Shown: positions 45,881 through 57,845 of the stretch, piece after piece
How the letters are laid out: every line of letters starts with the position of its first letter
Numbering within the stretch: the stretch's first letter is position 1
Assembly: GCF_042477335.2 (NCBI RefSeq)
Contig: NC_091246.1
Coordinates: 255,177,501-255,241,500, forward strand
Length of the DNA stretch: 64,000 nucleotides
From: Ovis canadensis
Taxonomy: Eukaryota; Chordata; Mammalia; Artiodactyla; Bovidae
Direction: 5' to 3'
The notes under the pieces: model-generated
Databases searched by the model: none
What the model was told of the DNA's origin: nothing
Seen by the model: only the letters and a program-made list of their open reading frames with translations
Position numbers and translations under genes: made by a program

Positions 45881-47054
45881 CCACCTCAGGAGACCTTCCG
45901 TGATCACCGTCACATATGCGGTCTCCCCACCTCCCCACTTGCCTGTTGGACTGTGAGGTCTACAGCGCCTGCACAGAGGAGACGCCCAGCAGAGCTGTGT
46001 CGAGGGGACTTGAACCCAGCTCCGTGCGACTTCCAAGTCTGTACCCCGCGCGTCCCCTCAGACCTGCTCTGCCCCTCAGTCCCCACGCCAGCCCCACTAG
46101 GGGCCACACGCTGGGAGCCTGGGTGAGGCTGCCCCACCCCAGCCTGGGTGAGGCTGCCCTGGGCACCGGAGACCAGCTCAGCCACTCCTGCTGCTCTGAC
46201 CTGGATTTCAACCTAGGCTCAGCTGTCACTTCCTGTCCTGGAGTGACCCTTTCCCACTCCAGGGTCCTTCTCTCCGGGTTTCCGATGTCCTGCTAAGAGT
46301 ATATTTCTGATACTCCTGGGAGAAAGAACAAGAGGAAAGGGGCTGAAACTGCAGCTGGAGGGACTCTGGTTAGACATAAGGTAGAACTTCCCAACTGTGG
46401 GAACTGTAACAAACACCTGGGCGGGTGGAGGAAGTGAAGTTATGGAATCTCCTCCCTTGAGCAGCGTGAAGAACAGGATGAGCAGTCACCAGCCTGGGTG
46501 GGGTGCAGGAGTACAGGCAGGGTGACCTCTGGGAGCCATGCTTAGGGCCGGGGATCTGGTCAGGAAGGAGCGGAGGGGATCAGCTGTTAGCTCTGGCCTT
46601 CTAGATGCTGGTGCGGGTGTGGGAGAAGGTGCAGAAAGAGGCTGAAGGGGGCAGAGGCTGTGCCTGTTTATTTAAATATGGTGATAAGGGGAATTTTAAG
46701 GTGTTTTCGAGTTTCCAAAGCAGGGTGTGGGGAGGTGAGCCCTGTAGCTGGAGTCAGCAGACCGACTTGGGTCCTGTTGCACCACTTAGAAGCCGTGATG
46801 CTCTAGGCAGGTTTCTTCCCCTTTCTGAGCGCTAGTTCCCTCCTCTGTTAAACTGGAACGATAATGCAGATTAAAGGCGGTGGCACTCTGAAAAGGGGCT
46901 TTACAGAAAGTATTATGATATATCAGGATATGTGGCAGACTGGGCAAGGGTTATTATGACAACAATTATGGTGCTTTTGTTTTCAATGCAAACTATGCCC
47001 CAGGCCTAAGGTCTTTTAATCCTTACAACAACTCTATTATTATTATTATTATCT

Positions 47055-47135
47055 TTTTGACCGTGTCCTGAGAACCCGGGCCCTCGACCATGAGAGCACG
47101 CAGCCCTAACCACTAGCCTGCCAGGAAATTCCCAC
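47055..47135 (-). repeat. CHR-type SINE fragment beside a (TTA)n run
   Basis: The fragment ccgtgtcctgagaacccggg to gcctgccaggaaattccc lies after a short TTA repeat at 47035-47053. Confidence 0.6.
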
Positions 47136-47410
47136 AACCACCCTATTTTGTCGCCCATTTTACAGATGAGGAGCCTGAGGCTCATAGAGGTGACGCAAAT
47201 TGTCTGAAGTCACATAACCAGCTGGAACCTGACTCAAGGCTTAAATCCCATATGATTTCAGTCCGGTATCCTGCACTTCCCCCTGCAGCCTATAACTGGC
47301 TGAGAAGGCATTTTACAGACTGTGAAGGATGAATATCGTCATCATATTATTTTTTAAAGTAATTGCGGTTCATTCGTTTCCTCCGGTGGGAGCAGCAGCT
47401 TCTGGTCCTG

Positions 47411-47424
47411 CCACTAGAGGGCAG
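47411..47424 (+). promoter_or_regulatory. CTCF-type motif (plus orientation)
   Basis: CCACTAGAGGGCAG fits the CTCF core consensus CCASYAGRKGGCRS at every position. It lies in unique DNA at the edge of a CpG-rich block (47.42-47.75 kb). Binding is inferred. Confidence 0.5.
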
Positions 47425-48029
47425 CAGAGCCCGGGGGTCCTGAGGGTGGCGCTCCTTCCAGCTCGGGTCCCGGCTTGAGCCCCCGACGCCTGGCTGTGTG
47501 TTGGGGGGGCGGGCCCAGGGCAGCGGCCGGCAGGGGCACCGGCGGGCACAGCCTTTGGGAAGTCGGAGCGCCCGCCCAGTCCTGACTCGGCTCGGAGAGG
47601 AGAAATCTGGCAGCGGGACGGCGGCTGGCCGCGGCACCTCCTCCGGGTGCTGACCCTCCCGCACCCTCCACCTGCCGACCAGGGCCGGGGCGGGAGCCCT
47701 GGCCCTCCCCAGAAGCCCCGGAACCCAGGGCATCGGCCTCGCAGGGCTCCCTTTGGACCGTCAGCTCCTGAAGACTTCAGGGGTCCCAGCGCGGGCCGAG
47801 CTCTCAGGAGTGCTTAAGGCTTACTGAATACACCTACGTGGGGGGTGTCCAAGCTGGGCCCAGAGCCCCTTCCTTCTGAGACTGCCCGAAGGTGGACTGA
47901 AGGGGAAGGGAGTGTTCCTAAGACTGAAAGATGCTTATCCCCAGAGGACCTGGAGAGCGGGCCTTGGCCCTGGGATGTCCAAGTCTCTACACCAAGGTCT
48001 CGGCTGCACAATGGCACGTTAAAGTCTCC

Positions 48030-48245
48030 ACCACGCACGCATGCCGCTAGGTTGCTTCTTTGCGTCCGACTCTTTGTGACCCCACGGACTGTAGCCCAGC
48101 AGGCTCCTCGGCCCACGAGAGTCTCCAGGCAAGAATACTGGAGAAGATTCCCACGCTCTCCTCCAGGGGATCTTCCCGACCCAGGGGTTGAACCCACGTC
48201 TCCAGCATTCACAGTCGGGTTCCGCCAGCACCACCCAGGGAGCCC
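48030..48245 (-). repeat. Bov-tA SINE
   Basis: The reverse copy has cgtccgactctttgtgaccc, ctccaggcaagaatactgga and box B near ccaggggttgaaccca. Confidence 0.85.
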
Positions 48246-49044
48246 AGATCACACCACTTCATCAGCATCGATTACCTCCTGAACAACCTCCTTAATTACC
48301 CCCTGGAACAACCTTCTGGGCAGGTTCTGTATATACCTTTCACATTTTTCAAAGGAGGCGACAGAGGCTCGGAGAGAAGAAGCAACTTGCCTGAGGTCAC
48401 ACAGCAAATAAGAGGCAGAGCCTCTTTGAACACAGGCCCACCTGACCTCGGGCCTGCTCCCTGAAGCCTTCCGCTGTGACAGCCACCTCCTACCGGCTCT
48501 GCAGCGATGCCCCGCTCAGGGGGCCCATGCTCATCCACCAGCCGCCGTGGTCCTCACAGCGGCTCTGTGAGGGGCAGACTGGGATGGGAGCCAGCACCCA
48601 CGGGGGGCCGGGGCCCGCGTGGCCTGGCGCTCCGCCTCCTCCCGGCTCCGCGTTCAGCGACGTGAAGCAGGCACCGCGAGCCACGCGGGTGCCTTCCAGA
48701 AACCGCCTGCCCGCTCCCGGTCAGCGCCCCGCACGGAGCCGGCGGTCATCGGCCACCAGCAGGCCCCTTCTGAACGGGAGCGCCCCCTCTTAGAGAGGAG
48801 ACGGACGTACCGAGGCGCCCGCGGGCCCTCTCTGCCCTGCGGCCAGGCGTCAGCCCCGCTGCCTGGCTGCGCCCCGCTCTCCCCCCGGGCTCACGCTCTG
48901 CCCGCTGTGGGGACGCTGCCCTCTGCAGCAGCGTGCCCCGATCCTCTTCCCCTCCTGGCGGTGACAAGTGCCAGGACTGCCTGCTGGGCCCCAGCTCTCC
49001 TCCTTTGGCCTGGGGGCTGGGGTGCTCTCGACCTCGCTTCTTTT

Positions 49045-49228
49045 ATTGAAATGTGTATTTATTTGTTTGGCCGTCTCAGGTCTGAGTTGGCAGCGGGATC
49101 CTTCACTGGCATGTGGGCTCAGCTGCGCCAGGCCAGGTGGGACTCAGTTCCCCGACCAGGGATGGAACCCGAGTCTTCTGCATTGGAAGGTGGCTTCTCA
49201 ACCCCTGGACCACCCCGCAAGTCCCTCC
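49045..49228 (-). repeat. CHR-type SINE
   Basis: The reverse copy has atttatttgtttggccgtct and cagttccccgaccagggatg, ending ctggaccaccccgcaag. Confidence 0.8.
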
Positions 49229-51329
49229 TGGCCCCTCTTCGTGACCGCGGGTGAAGCCTTGTGCCCAGTGGGTGGTGGGATGCCTCAAACCTGACTTTGA
49301 TGCCCCTCCAGCTGTGACCCCAGCAGCACGGCATCAGTGGCCAACAAACAGGACTGGCAGCCGCCTGCAGGGTGGGGCAGCGCGAGGCTTCGCGGAAGGC
49401 TGGGGCAGAGGCGCCCTGGAGGCCGTGTTGCTTGGCAGACCAGTGCTGGGTGGCACTGGTCACCAACGGCCCCTAGACTCAGTCCTGCAGCCACTCTGGC
49501 TGCTGGGTCCGGAGGGTTTGGGGTCCCAGCTGGTAGGCAGAGCTCCCGGAAGTGCGGACAACGGCGGGCTGGGAGGAGCACAGGGCAGGGCAATGGCGCG
49601 CACACCCTTTCCCCAAACAGGTGCGTCCTCCCAGACATCCCGCCACAGCTGCTGGTTTCCAGGAAAAGGCCGATGCGATCACTGAGTCGGCAGCTCGAGG
49701 CTGGTGTCACCCTGCAGCTCCGCAGGATGAGTCTGCTGCTTCGAGGGCCCAGCAGGGCCTGCCCAGGAGCCCCGGACCTGGCCAGCTTCCCGTTACCCGC
49801 CCCGTGCCATTGTTCCCGCCTGGTTGCCAGCCCTGTGCTCTCCTGCCTGGCCTCTGGCCCAAAGGGCACCTCAAGCCCCACAGCAGCCTGGCTCCGATTT
49901 CCCAGATGCCAGACTTGCTCACACTGGAGCAGAAGCAGGGTTCAGGAGACTTGTGGTTTGAATTTCCGGACCACCCAGACCTGCTCCGTGGCCTTGGGCA
50001 AGCCCCTTTCCCTCTCTGAGCCTGTTTCCTCATTGTTGACAGGCAAGTTGTCACCCTACTGGGCCTTGCTGTTCAAAGGAAAGGCAGGGGCCTGAGGTGC
50101 CGGCGGGTGGGAGGTGCTCAGGAAATGGTTCTTACATGCTCTCCCCCCGCGTGACCTGTTCTCCCAGGGCCTGTGGGGAAGAAGGAAGCAGTGGGCCCTT
50201 TGCAGAGGGCCCACCTGATCAGCACATAGTCGTAATACTCATCACACAGCGCCATGGTTCACTAGGGAAATGGGTCCGAGCTTCCGTCTCCTACACTGGC
50301 CGGCTCCGGGCTCCCGGCATTAGGGGAGCCGGGTGTGGTAGGAAGTGGGCACTGCCAGGGGCCACCGTCTGGGTGAGGTCAGGACTTGAAAGAATCCGGC
50401 CTGTCCAAGAGGGGGACTGGCAAGGCTGCCTGAGGTGGGCGTCGGGGGAGGCCTGGCCCTCCCCTCTCCGGGGCAGCTCTGGGTGGCGGCCCCTGGCCAA
50501 GGAGCCCCGCTGCAGCTCAGTGCCCACATCCTGCTCCACGCGGTAGCTCGTCACCCCTGCTCCAGACAGCGGCTTCTTGTGTGTTTGGGGCTTCAGAGGA
50601 ATTAATGAAATTGTCATGTAATTAGCAACGTGGTGGGCACCGTCTGGGACTGGCAAGGGGAGCTGGGAAGCGGGGGAGGGGGCCTGGGAGCTGGGATTGC
50701 TCAACCAGTGACCAGTGAAGAGGGCGGAGTGGGAAGTAAGTGGTGGGTTGAGTAAAGCGTGAATCAGTGAATGGATAAGTGAGTGAGTGAACTGATGGGT
50801 AAGCTAGTGCCCAAGCGACATTAGCAAACACTCACACCGCTCTCACTGCAGGCCTAATATGGTGCTAAGCCCTTCCCTTGTCTGAACTCACTCAGGCTTC
50901 CCCAGAGGTAAGCTGAATTATTGCCTCCACTTCACCAAGGCACAGAGAAATTAAGTAACTTACCCCACGTCCTGCAGCTAGTAAGTGACTGACCTGGGAC
51001 TTGAATGCGTGCAGGCTGGCTCCGGAACCTTTGGGTACCAAGTGGGAGCACAGCCCCAGGACTAGGAAGAGAGTCCACGGCTGGGTGGTGCGAGGCTGGG
51101 TTTTGCAGTCTGGTCCCGGAGGCTTCAGACTTGACATTATCGGGGAGGTCATTCTTTCATTCATTCCACACGTCTGCTGGTCGCTCGGTCATCCGTTCAC
51201 TCAGCGCTAGCGCTGGGTGAGCGTACTGATCTTATTCTGCCCTGGCAAATTTTGTCCTTTGGGGCTCAGCTCAGGTGCCACCTCCTCCAGGAAGCCTTCT
51301 CTGATTTCCTCTGCAGAGTGCCCAGGCTC

Positions 51330-51457
51330 TTGGAGTTCCCCTCTTTTGGCCGTGCCACACGGGACGCCAGATCTTAGTTCCCTGACCAGAGATCGAACCT
51401 GTGCCCCCTACAGAGGAAGTGCGGAGTCTTAACCACTGGGCTGCCGGGGAGCCCTCC
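51330..51457 (-). repeat. CHR-type SINE
   Basis: The reverse copy has tcttagttccctgaccagag and ends ccactgggctgccggggagc. Confidence 0.8.
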
Positions 51458-52209
51458 CTCAGCGTTGTCTCCCCCTCTGCTTGCTTCCCTCTTCCGCTGG
51501 GCAGTGCTTTTGTCTCTGAGCTCTTGGGATACTGTGGGTGCTCAGCAGAAGCTTGACCCTGTTGTTGCCGGGCCTCCTCCAGGGAACTGCCAGGGCCCTG
51601 CTCCCTGCTACTTCCTCTCCTCCTTCGAGCCAGGATGCTCCAGTGTCTAGGCACCCCTCCCCACCCCCCACACAAAGACCTTCCCATCCTGCTGTTGAGT
51701 GGAAAGTCCCGGTGCTGGCTCTAGCCGGGGGCCCCGGTCAGCAGGGCTGGGCTTCTCCCATGCCCCGGGAGGGCACTGGGCCCGCCCTAGCTCAGCACCG
51801 GCAGCAGCCTCTCCCTTTTTGCTTTCGAATTCCTGGGGCCTGCGTCACCTCCCTCCTGGTCCCCACTGGCCCTCCCTGGCTTTGCTTCCTTCCTCCCCTT
51901 GCTTGACCAGGCTGGTCTGCGCCAGGGCGCTGGGCCAAGCCTGTCCCTCCTGTGGCCCACCTGCCAGGACCTGAGCCTGGGAGCCGGGAGCCCGGAGACT
52001 GGGGTGGAACACAGGGAGGTCGGGAGCCCTAACCAGCTCCTCTGCAGAGCGGATGGAGGGCAAAGCTTTGTGCTCTTCAGGGACTCACAGGCTGGAGGCC
52101 AGGACTAGTTGTCTTTGAGGCTGGGGGAGCCAAGCGGGGCAGGCTTGGTCCCAGCCCGGGCGCCCAGCACAGGTCAGACCTAATTCAAACTCTCCTCAAC
52201 TGGGGCTCT

Positions 52210-52400
52210 TCTTAAAAAAAAAATAATAAGAATAATAATTCCTCGGCTGCATGGGGTCTCAAGTGTGGCACAGACTGTGGAGTTCGGGCTTGGCTGCCCC
52301 ACGACACGTGGGATCTTGGTTCCCCAGTCAGAGATCGACCCTCTGTCTTTTGAATCGCAAGGCAGACCTCCAACCACTGGACCGCCAGGGAAGTCCCCCC
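52210..52400 (-). repeat. CHR-type SINE
   Basis: The A/T-rich tail (aataataagaataataatt) is followed by gggatcttggttccccagtc and ctggaccgccagggaagtcc. Confidence 0.82.
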
Positions 52401-52499
52401 ACCTGAGAGTCTTTTTTTAATTTATTGATTTTTAATTGAAGGATAGTTGCTTTACAGTTAGTGTGTTGGTTTCTGCCAAACACCAACATACCTGGGAGT

Positions 52500-52772
52500 C
52501 TTTTCTTTCTTATTTGCTTCTGGCTGCGCTGGGTCTTCGCGGACGCGTGGGCTTTTCCCCAGCGGCGGTGCGCGGGCTTGTGGCCTCTCTTGTTGTGGAG
52601 CGCGTTCTAGGTGCACAGGCTTCAGTGGCTGTGGAGCCTGGGCGCAGCAGTCGCAGTTCACAGGCTTAGCTGCTCCGTGGCCTGCGGAAGCTTCCTGGTC
52701 CAGGGATCGAACCTGTGTCCCCTGCGTTGGCAGGCGGATTCTTCACCACTGGGCCACCGGGGAAGCCCGACC
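52500..52772 (-). repeat. CHR-type SINE, long form
   Basis: It runs from ctggctgcgctgggtcttcg to ccactgggccaccggggaag in reverse, with the GC-rich middle present. Confidence 0.82.
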
Positions 52773-53329
52773 TGGGAGTCTTGAGTAAGCAGGGCGGTAG
52801 GCCTCAAACTTGAACTCTAGTGCCTCAGAATCACCCAAGGACCTTGACCAAGATGCAGAGTCCTGGGCCCCATGCCCTGAGTCAGTGGACCTGAGGCAGA
52901 GCCCAGGAGTCTGAATTTGGAGGCTGCTTCCTGGCGATTCAGGCGCAGGAGGCCCGCAGTGGCGAATGAGGCCCACAGCTTGAATAAGGTCAGACAGACA
53001 GGGATCCTACCCCCAGCTGCACCTCTCGCCCGTCCTGTGGCTGACCTTTGCGAACTGTACTGCCCAGTTTGGTTGGCACTAGCCACAGGTGGCTGTTTGT
53101 ATTTAAATTAATTGAGATGGAATGAAATGAGAGCCATTTCCTCGCGGGCATCGGCCACATTCCCAGTGCTCGGTAGCCCCAGGTGGCGGGTGGCCTCCGC
53201 GTGGCGCGGGGCAGATGTGGAACACGCTCATCACCCCATCCATAGGCCGCTCTCGTGGACAGCACCATTCTAGAATGTCGGTGCGTAGGGCCGAGCTGGG
53301 CCCACGAATCCCCTGAAGCACGCGTCCTC

Positions 53330-53618
53330 GTGCGGCTGCCCTGGGCCTTTGCTGCTCCGCGCGGCTGCTCTCCGGCTGCGGGGCGCGGGCTCTGCTGCGC
53401 TGCAGGGCGCGGGCTTCCCACGGCAGCGGCTTCCCTTGTCGCAGCGCGGGCTCCGGGGCTCGTGGATTTCAGCAGCCGCAGCGCACAGCCTGAGTAGTTA
53501 CTGCGCGCGTGATCAGTTGCTCCGCGGCACGTGGGATCTTCCCAGGCCGGGGATGGAACCTGCGTCCCCTGCATTGGCAGGCGGATTCCTATCCGCTGTA
53601 CCACCAGGAAGTCCCATC
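53330..53618 (-). repeat. CHR-type SINE, long form
   Basis: It runs from gcggctgccctgggcctttg to ctgtaccaccaggaagtccc in reverse, with repeated ggctgc/gcgggc units. Confidence 0.8.
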
Positions 53619-53624
53619 AGCAAC

Positions 53625-53830
53625 TTTCTGGTTGATTTTTTACTGTGGTAGAATATGCCACACGTAATGTGGAGCGCACGGTCTTAGCCGTCTTTAAGCT
53701 TCGGCTCAGTGGCATCGAGTATATTAATATAGTCGTGCGGCCATTGCCGCTGTTCATCTGCAGAACTCTGTCGTCGTCCCAAACGGAAACTCTGGCCTGC
53801 GAGACAGCAGCTCGCCGTCAGTAAACATGT
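53625..53830. repeat. LINE remnant, probably L1M-type
   Basis: The text ttactgtggtagaatatgcc, then cagtggcatcgagtatatta and ctgcagaactctgtcgtcgt recalls an old mammalian LINE segment, heavily diverged. Confidence 0.5.
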
Positions 53831-54013
53831 TCTAATAGACCGGTGATCTTGGTCATCCCCTCGCCCTGAGCTTTAGCTTCCTTGCCTACAGAGTGGGCGT
53901 CTATGAGTTCCCACCTCGTGAGTCTATAAAGGTTAAATGAGATCTCGAACGTGTGTTCAGCACAAGCCTTGGTGCAGAGTAAGTGCTCATCAAACACTTG
54001 CAGGCACTGTGGT

Positions 54014-54228
54014 ATTGGGCGTCCCCAGGGGCTCAGCGGTAAGGAATCTGCCTGCCATGCAAGAGACTTGGGTTCCATCCCTAGGCCAGGGAAGATACCC
54101 CAGAGGAGGAAATGGCAACCCATTCCAGTATTCCTGCCAGGAAAACCCCACGGACAGAGGAGCCTGGCGGGCGACAGTCCGCGGGGTCCCAAGGAGCTGG
54201 ACGCCACTGAGCGCCAGTTCACTGTTCT
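54014..54228 (+). repeat. Bov-tA SINE
   Basis: The head (ccaggggctcagcggtaagg), box B (gggttccatccctaggcc) and Bov-A unit are present, ending at actgagcgccagttc. Confidence 0.85.
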
Positions 54229-54237
54229 CTCCCCTTC

Positions 54238-54300
54238 GGGCGGTCTTCCCCGAGCGTCGGGCGGTCTTCCCCGAGCGTCGGGCGGTCTTCCCCGAGCGTC
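54238..54300 (+). repeat. Perfect 21-bp tandem repeat, three copies
   Basis: The unit gggcggtcttccccgagcgt plus c is repeated exactly three times with no mismatch. It begins ten bases after the end of the Bov-tA SINE. Confidence 0.95.
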
Positions 54301-56054
54301 CCGCGCCTCCCTGCTCTCTTGGCTCTCCATTCAAGCAGACAGGAAGAGGGGCCGCTGCTGCCGCGAATTACACAGTGTGGTGTCTCCAGGGCATGAACCG
54401 CTGCTGCCTTCGAGCCCTCAGCCAGGCTAACTACCCTGAGGACCGTTACTTCCAGTGGCTTCCACCCGCAGCTGTCCCAGGACACTGCAACACACCCAGG
54501 GATGGGGGACGAGTCGGGAGAAACCGTTACAGATGGTCTCAAAGTACAGATGGGAAGGCTGTGGTCCACGGTCACACAGGAGGCCAGTGACAGCCACAGT
54601 CCAGAGCAGGAAGGCTGGCCCCAGTCTTTCCAAGACACTGCCTGACTGGCACACGGGAGCCAGCAACTGAATGGATGGATGGGTGACGAATGATGAGAGC
54701 CTCGTTTTGCAGCTGAATGGGAGGCTCAGGGAGGTTAAGTGAGGTGCTTGGTAAGTGTCTGTGGAATTGATCACTGGGTGTCAGAGGGCAGAGCATACTG
54801 GTCAGGCACTTTGAGCCCTGTAGCACCTTTAATCGCTGCCCCAAGGGACAGCTGGGACAGTCTCTCGCCCTGGACAGGAAGTTATCATAGTGGGGTGGAG
54901 AGAGAAGCTAAGTCTTGGCATCATGAGGGAAAGAAGGAATTTCTTTGGCTTTAGAATCAGACAGGCTCGGATCTGTCACAGATCTTGAGACAAGGGGGCA
55001 GTCTTGCTAAGCCCTGAAACTTTCTACGCTAAGGACTCTCCTGAGACATTATAAAGGCTGTGGCCTCCGGCCAGCGGTGAGCTGGTAAATGTTTAACAAC
55101 TGGCTCCTGAAAGGGGGGGAAAAGCCCCAGTTTGCATCATTTGCTGATTGCTGTGGTGTAAACACTTCTAACAGTGATTTCAAGGTCCCAGTGAAGCCTG
55201 GCTCGCAAAATTCACGAAATTTTAATGACGCACTCTCCCTCCTGAGCCAGAGGGAGCCAGTCCAGCATATCACGGGGTCTGTGTGAGCTCAGGTCAACCT
55301 CTTCCCTTTCTGTGCCTCACCTCCCTGATCTGCAGAGTGGGGTGCTGACCGTCCCTGCCTGCGTTGGCTGTCAAGAGGATGAAATGAGCCCTTTCTACGC
55401 TGCAGCCCAGAGGCTGGAGGATCGGCAAGACTAGGGTGGACTGTAGAAGCCCCTCCTTCCCTCCCTGGCTGGGCATTCTGGAGGGGCCCAGGGGGCAGCC
55501 TGAGCGTCAGCTGTGGGGGGCCAGCACCTCTTCCCCTCCCCACCCCCGGTCCCTTGGGTAGGCTCTCCTCCTGTCTGACTCCAGGCTCAAGGGTTCCTGG
55601 GTCGCCTTGTGGAGGGACCAGGAAGCCCCTGGCCCTTCCATCTGAGTCACTTCCAGAAGCCAGGCGGTGGGTGGGGCGAAGGGGAGGGCAGAGCGGCTCG
55701 TGGTGACCGCCGAGTTTGCCCAAACCTGGAAAGACGGGCTCACCTGCCCGAATCTGGAGGGCCTGCAGCATTTCCTCTGGCTTCATGCCTGCACCGTGGG
55801 AGGGGGAGGAGCTCCCCTCTGCCGCTCAGACAGCCCTCCCATCCCAAGCTGAGGACTGGCAGGGCCTGGGCACCCAAGGGGCACTCTTCAGACAGCAGGG
55901 TGCCAGCCAGGTCATGGAGCCATGCCCGCTCCGCACCTCTCTTCTTGCTTTTGGCATCTAGGTGCCTGCATGCAGGCGCTGTGAGTCTGGAAATTAAGGA
56001 GAGCTGATCGTGTTGGAAAGGGGCCTTCTCACACTGGGAAGTATGACTGCATTC

Positions 56055-56190
56055 CTGGGAACTCCCTGGCGGCCCAGCGGTTAGGACTGCATGCTTTCAG
56101 CGTTGAGGGCCTGGGTTCGATCCCTGGTTGGGGAACTAGGATCCTGTGAGCTGTGCGGTATGGCTAAAAACAAAAAGAAAAAATACTGCA
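56055..56190 (+). repeat. CHR-type SINE
   Basis: The copy has ggaactccctggcggcccag, box B gggttcgatccctggttggg and an A-rich tail. Confidence 0.85.
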
Positions 56191-57649
56191 TTCCTGGCCA
56201 GGCGCTCCAGGAGTTTCTTTGTAAAGAGCATGAGAACGCAACAGAATATTAGGGCAGAAAGGTGCCTACGGCAAAGACAAGCCCTCTGCCCCAAAGATGG
56301 GGAAGCTGAGGCCCGGGAGAAGAAAGGTTATGTTCACAGTCACGCAAGGACTCAGAGGCTGAACTAGCACGTGGACTCAGCCCTTGGGTGCCAGTCTCTT
56401 TTTTGCTCCCTGGTGAGCGGCAGAAAGGGCTGGAAGGTGACGGCTCAAGAACACAGCTGTCCTTCGGCGGAGGGGTGGCTCACCAAGGAGGCCCCTGTGG
56501 TGGTGAACGTGTCCTGGAGGCCCAGGCCCTGAGTCTGGGGTGGGACATCCTCCTTCCCGAGGTGGTGGCGATGCTGCTTGCAGGGGGGGACCTGGGTCTG
56601 CCCAGCTTGGCCCCTGACCCCCTGTGTGGCCGTGGGCGAACCATGACCGTCTTCTCCCCGACATCAGTCTCTCTGGCAGCCAAACGGGGGGATCAGACCG
56701 GAGGTTGAAAATGCAGGATGATGGTCTGGGTGCCTGGTGTAGAAAGCAGACAGAAGGGGGTGCCCGGGGGAGCTGGTGTGAGGGCGGGGGGTCAGGGTCT
56801 GGGACCCTCAGCCCCTCAGACCCCAGGGCACAGGACTCCTGCAGGGGCCTCGGCACCCCCGGGGACTGCAGGGAGGGGTTGGGATGCAGGGGGCCTGGCC
56901 TAGACCCCGAGGGCATGAGTCTGGTGCTGCCCATGACCCCTGAAAGAGATGGAGAGACAGCAAAGTCAAGAGAGAGAAAGACGGAGAAAGGGGGGCCCTC
57001 CCAGGGAGAGACATTTGAGACAAATGAGAGAGAAGGCGAGCCCGAGAGGAGGAGACACATGTTTCCACTCAAAGCTCTTGACTGTTTAAAATAAAGCCGA
57101 CCCAGCAATCTTCACCGCTGACGGTTGGCCAGAGCCCAGGCCCCAGGCAGAGAGTGCCCACGGGCCTCCTGGGCCCGCCCGGGAGACTCAGCCCTGGCTC
57201 CGGCTCGGGCCTGAGGGGCCCGGGAGAGACCCCCGAGCAGGCAGCACCACCGAGGCGTCTCCAGACATCCTCCCAGTGCGGCTGCCACCCCCGGAGCCTC
57301 TGGGTCATTTGGGGTTGGAGCAGCCGACCCGCACGGCTGGGCGGACGCCCAAGAGCAGATGGGCTCACCTTGGGGCCCGCGTGGCAGGGAAGCCCTGTCC
57401 CCAGACGCTCTCGAGGGCACAGCCCAGGTCCCCGCAGCCCCGGGTCGAGCGCGCATGGCTGGGGGTGAGCCATGAGTTGTGGGGACAGTGGAGGGTCTTT
57501 AGGAGGAGGAACATGCAGGCGCAGGCCCGGGTCAGCACGCCTGCCCAGACTCGCTCAAAGCCCCTCCATCCCACACACGCGCATTTTGCACTTGGGCCCA
57601 AGAGCTGATCTGGCCGCAGCCCCGGGGACCCAGGCAGGAATGAAGCTGG

Positions 57650-57845
57650 TCTGATAGCTTCACCTGTGTCTCTTTGCAACCCCACGGGCTGCAGCCCACC
57701 TGGCTCCTCTGTCCATGAGATTCTCCAGGCAAGAACACTGGAGCGCGTGGCCGTGCCCGCCTCCAGGGGACCTTCCCCACCCAGGGGTCGAACCCGCGTC
57801 TCTTAGTCTCCTGCACTGTAGGCGGGGTCTCTACCACCAGCTTCA
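57650..57845 (-). repeat. Bov-tA SINE
   Basis: The reverse copy has tctctttgcaaccccacggg, ctccaggcaagaacactgga and box B near ggggtcgaacccgcg. Confidence 0.85.

Noticed and set aside
55040-55270. AT-richer unique stretch (gctggtaaatgtttaacaac and onward) that looked like a conserved element
   Set aside because: The opening resembles a common old mammalian repeat, so I cannot call it a conserved element without an alignment.
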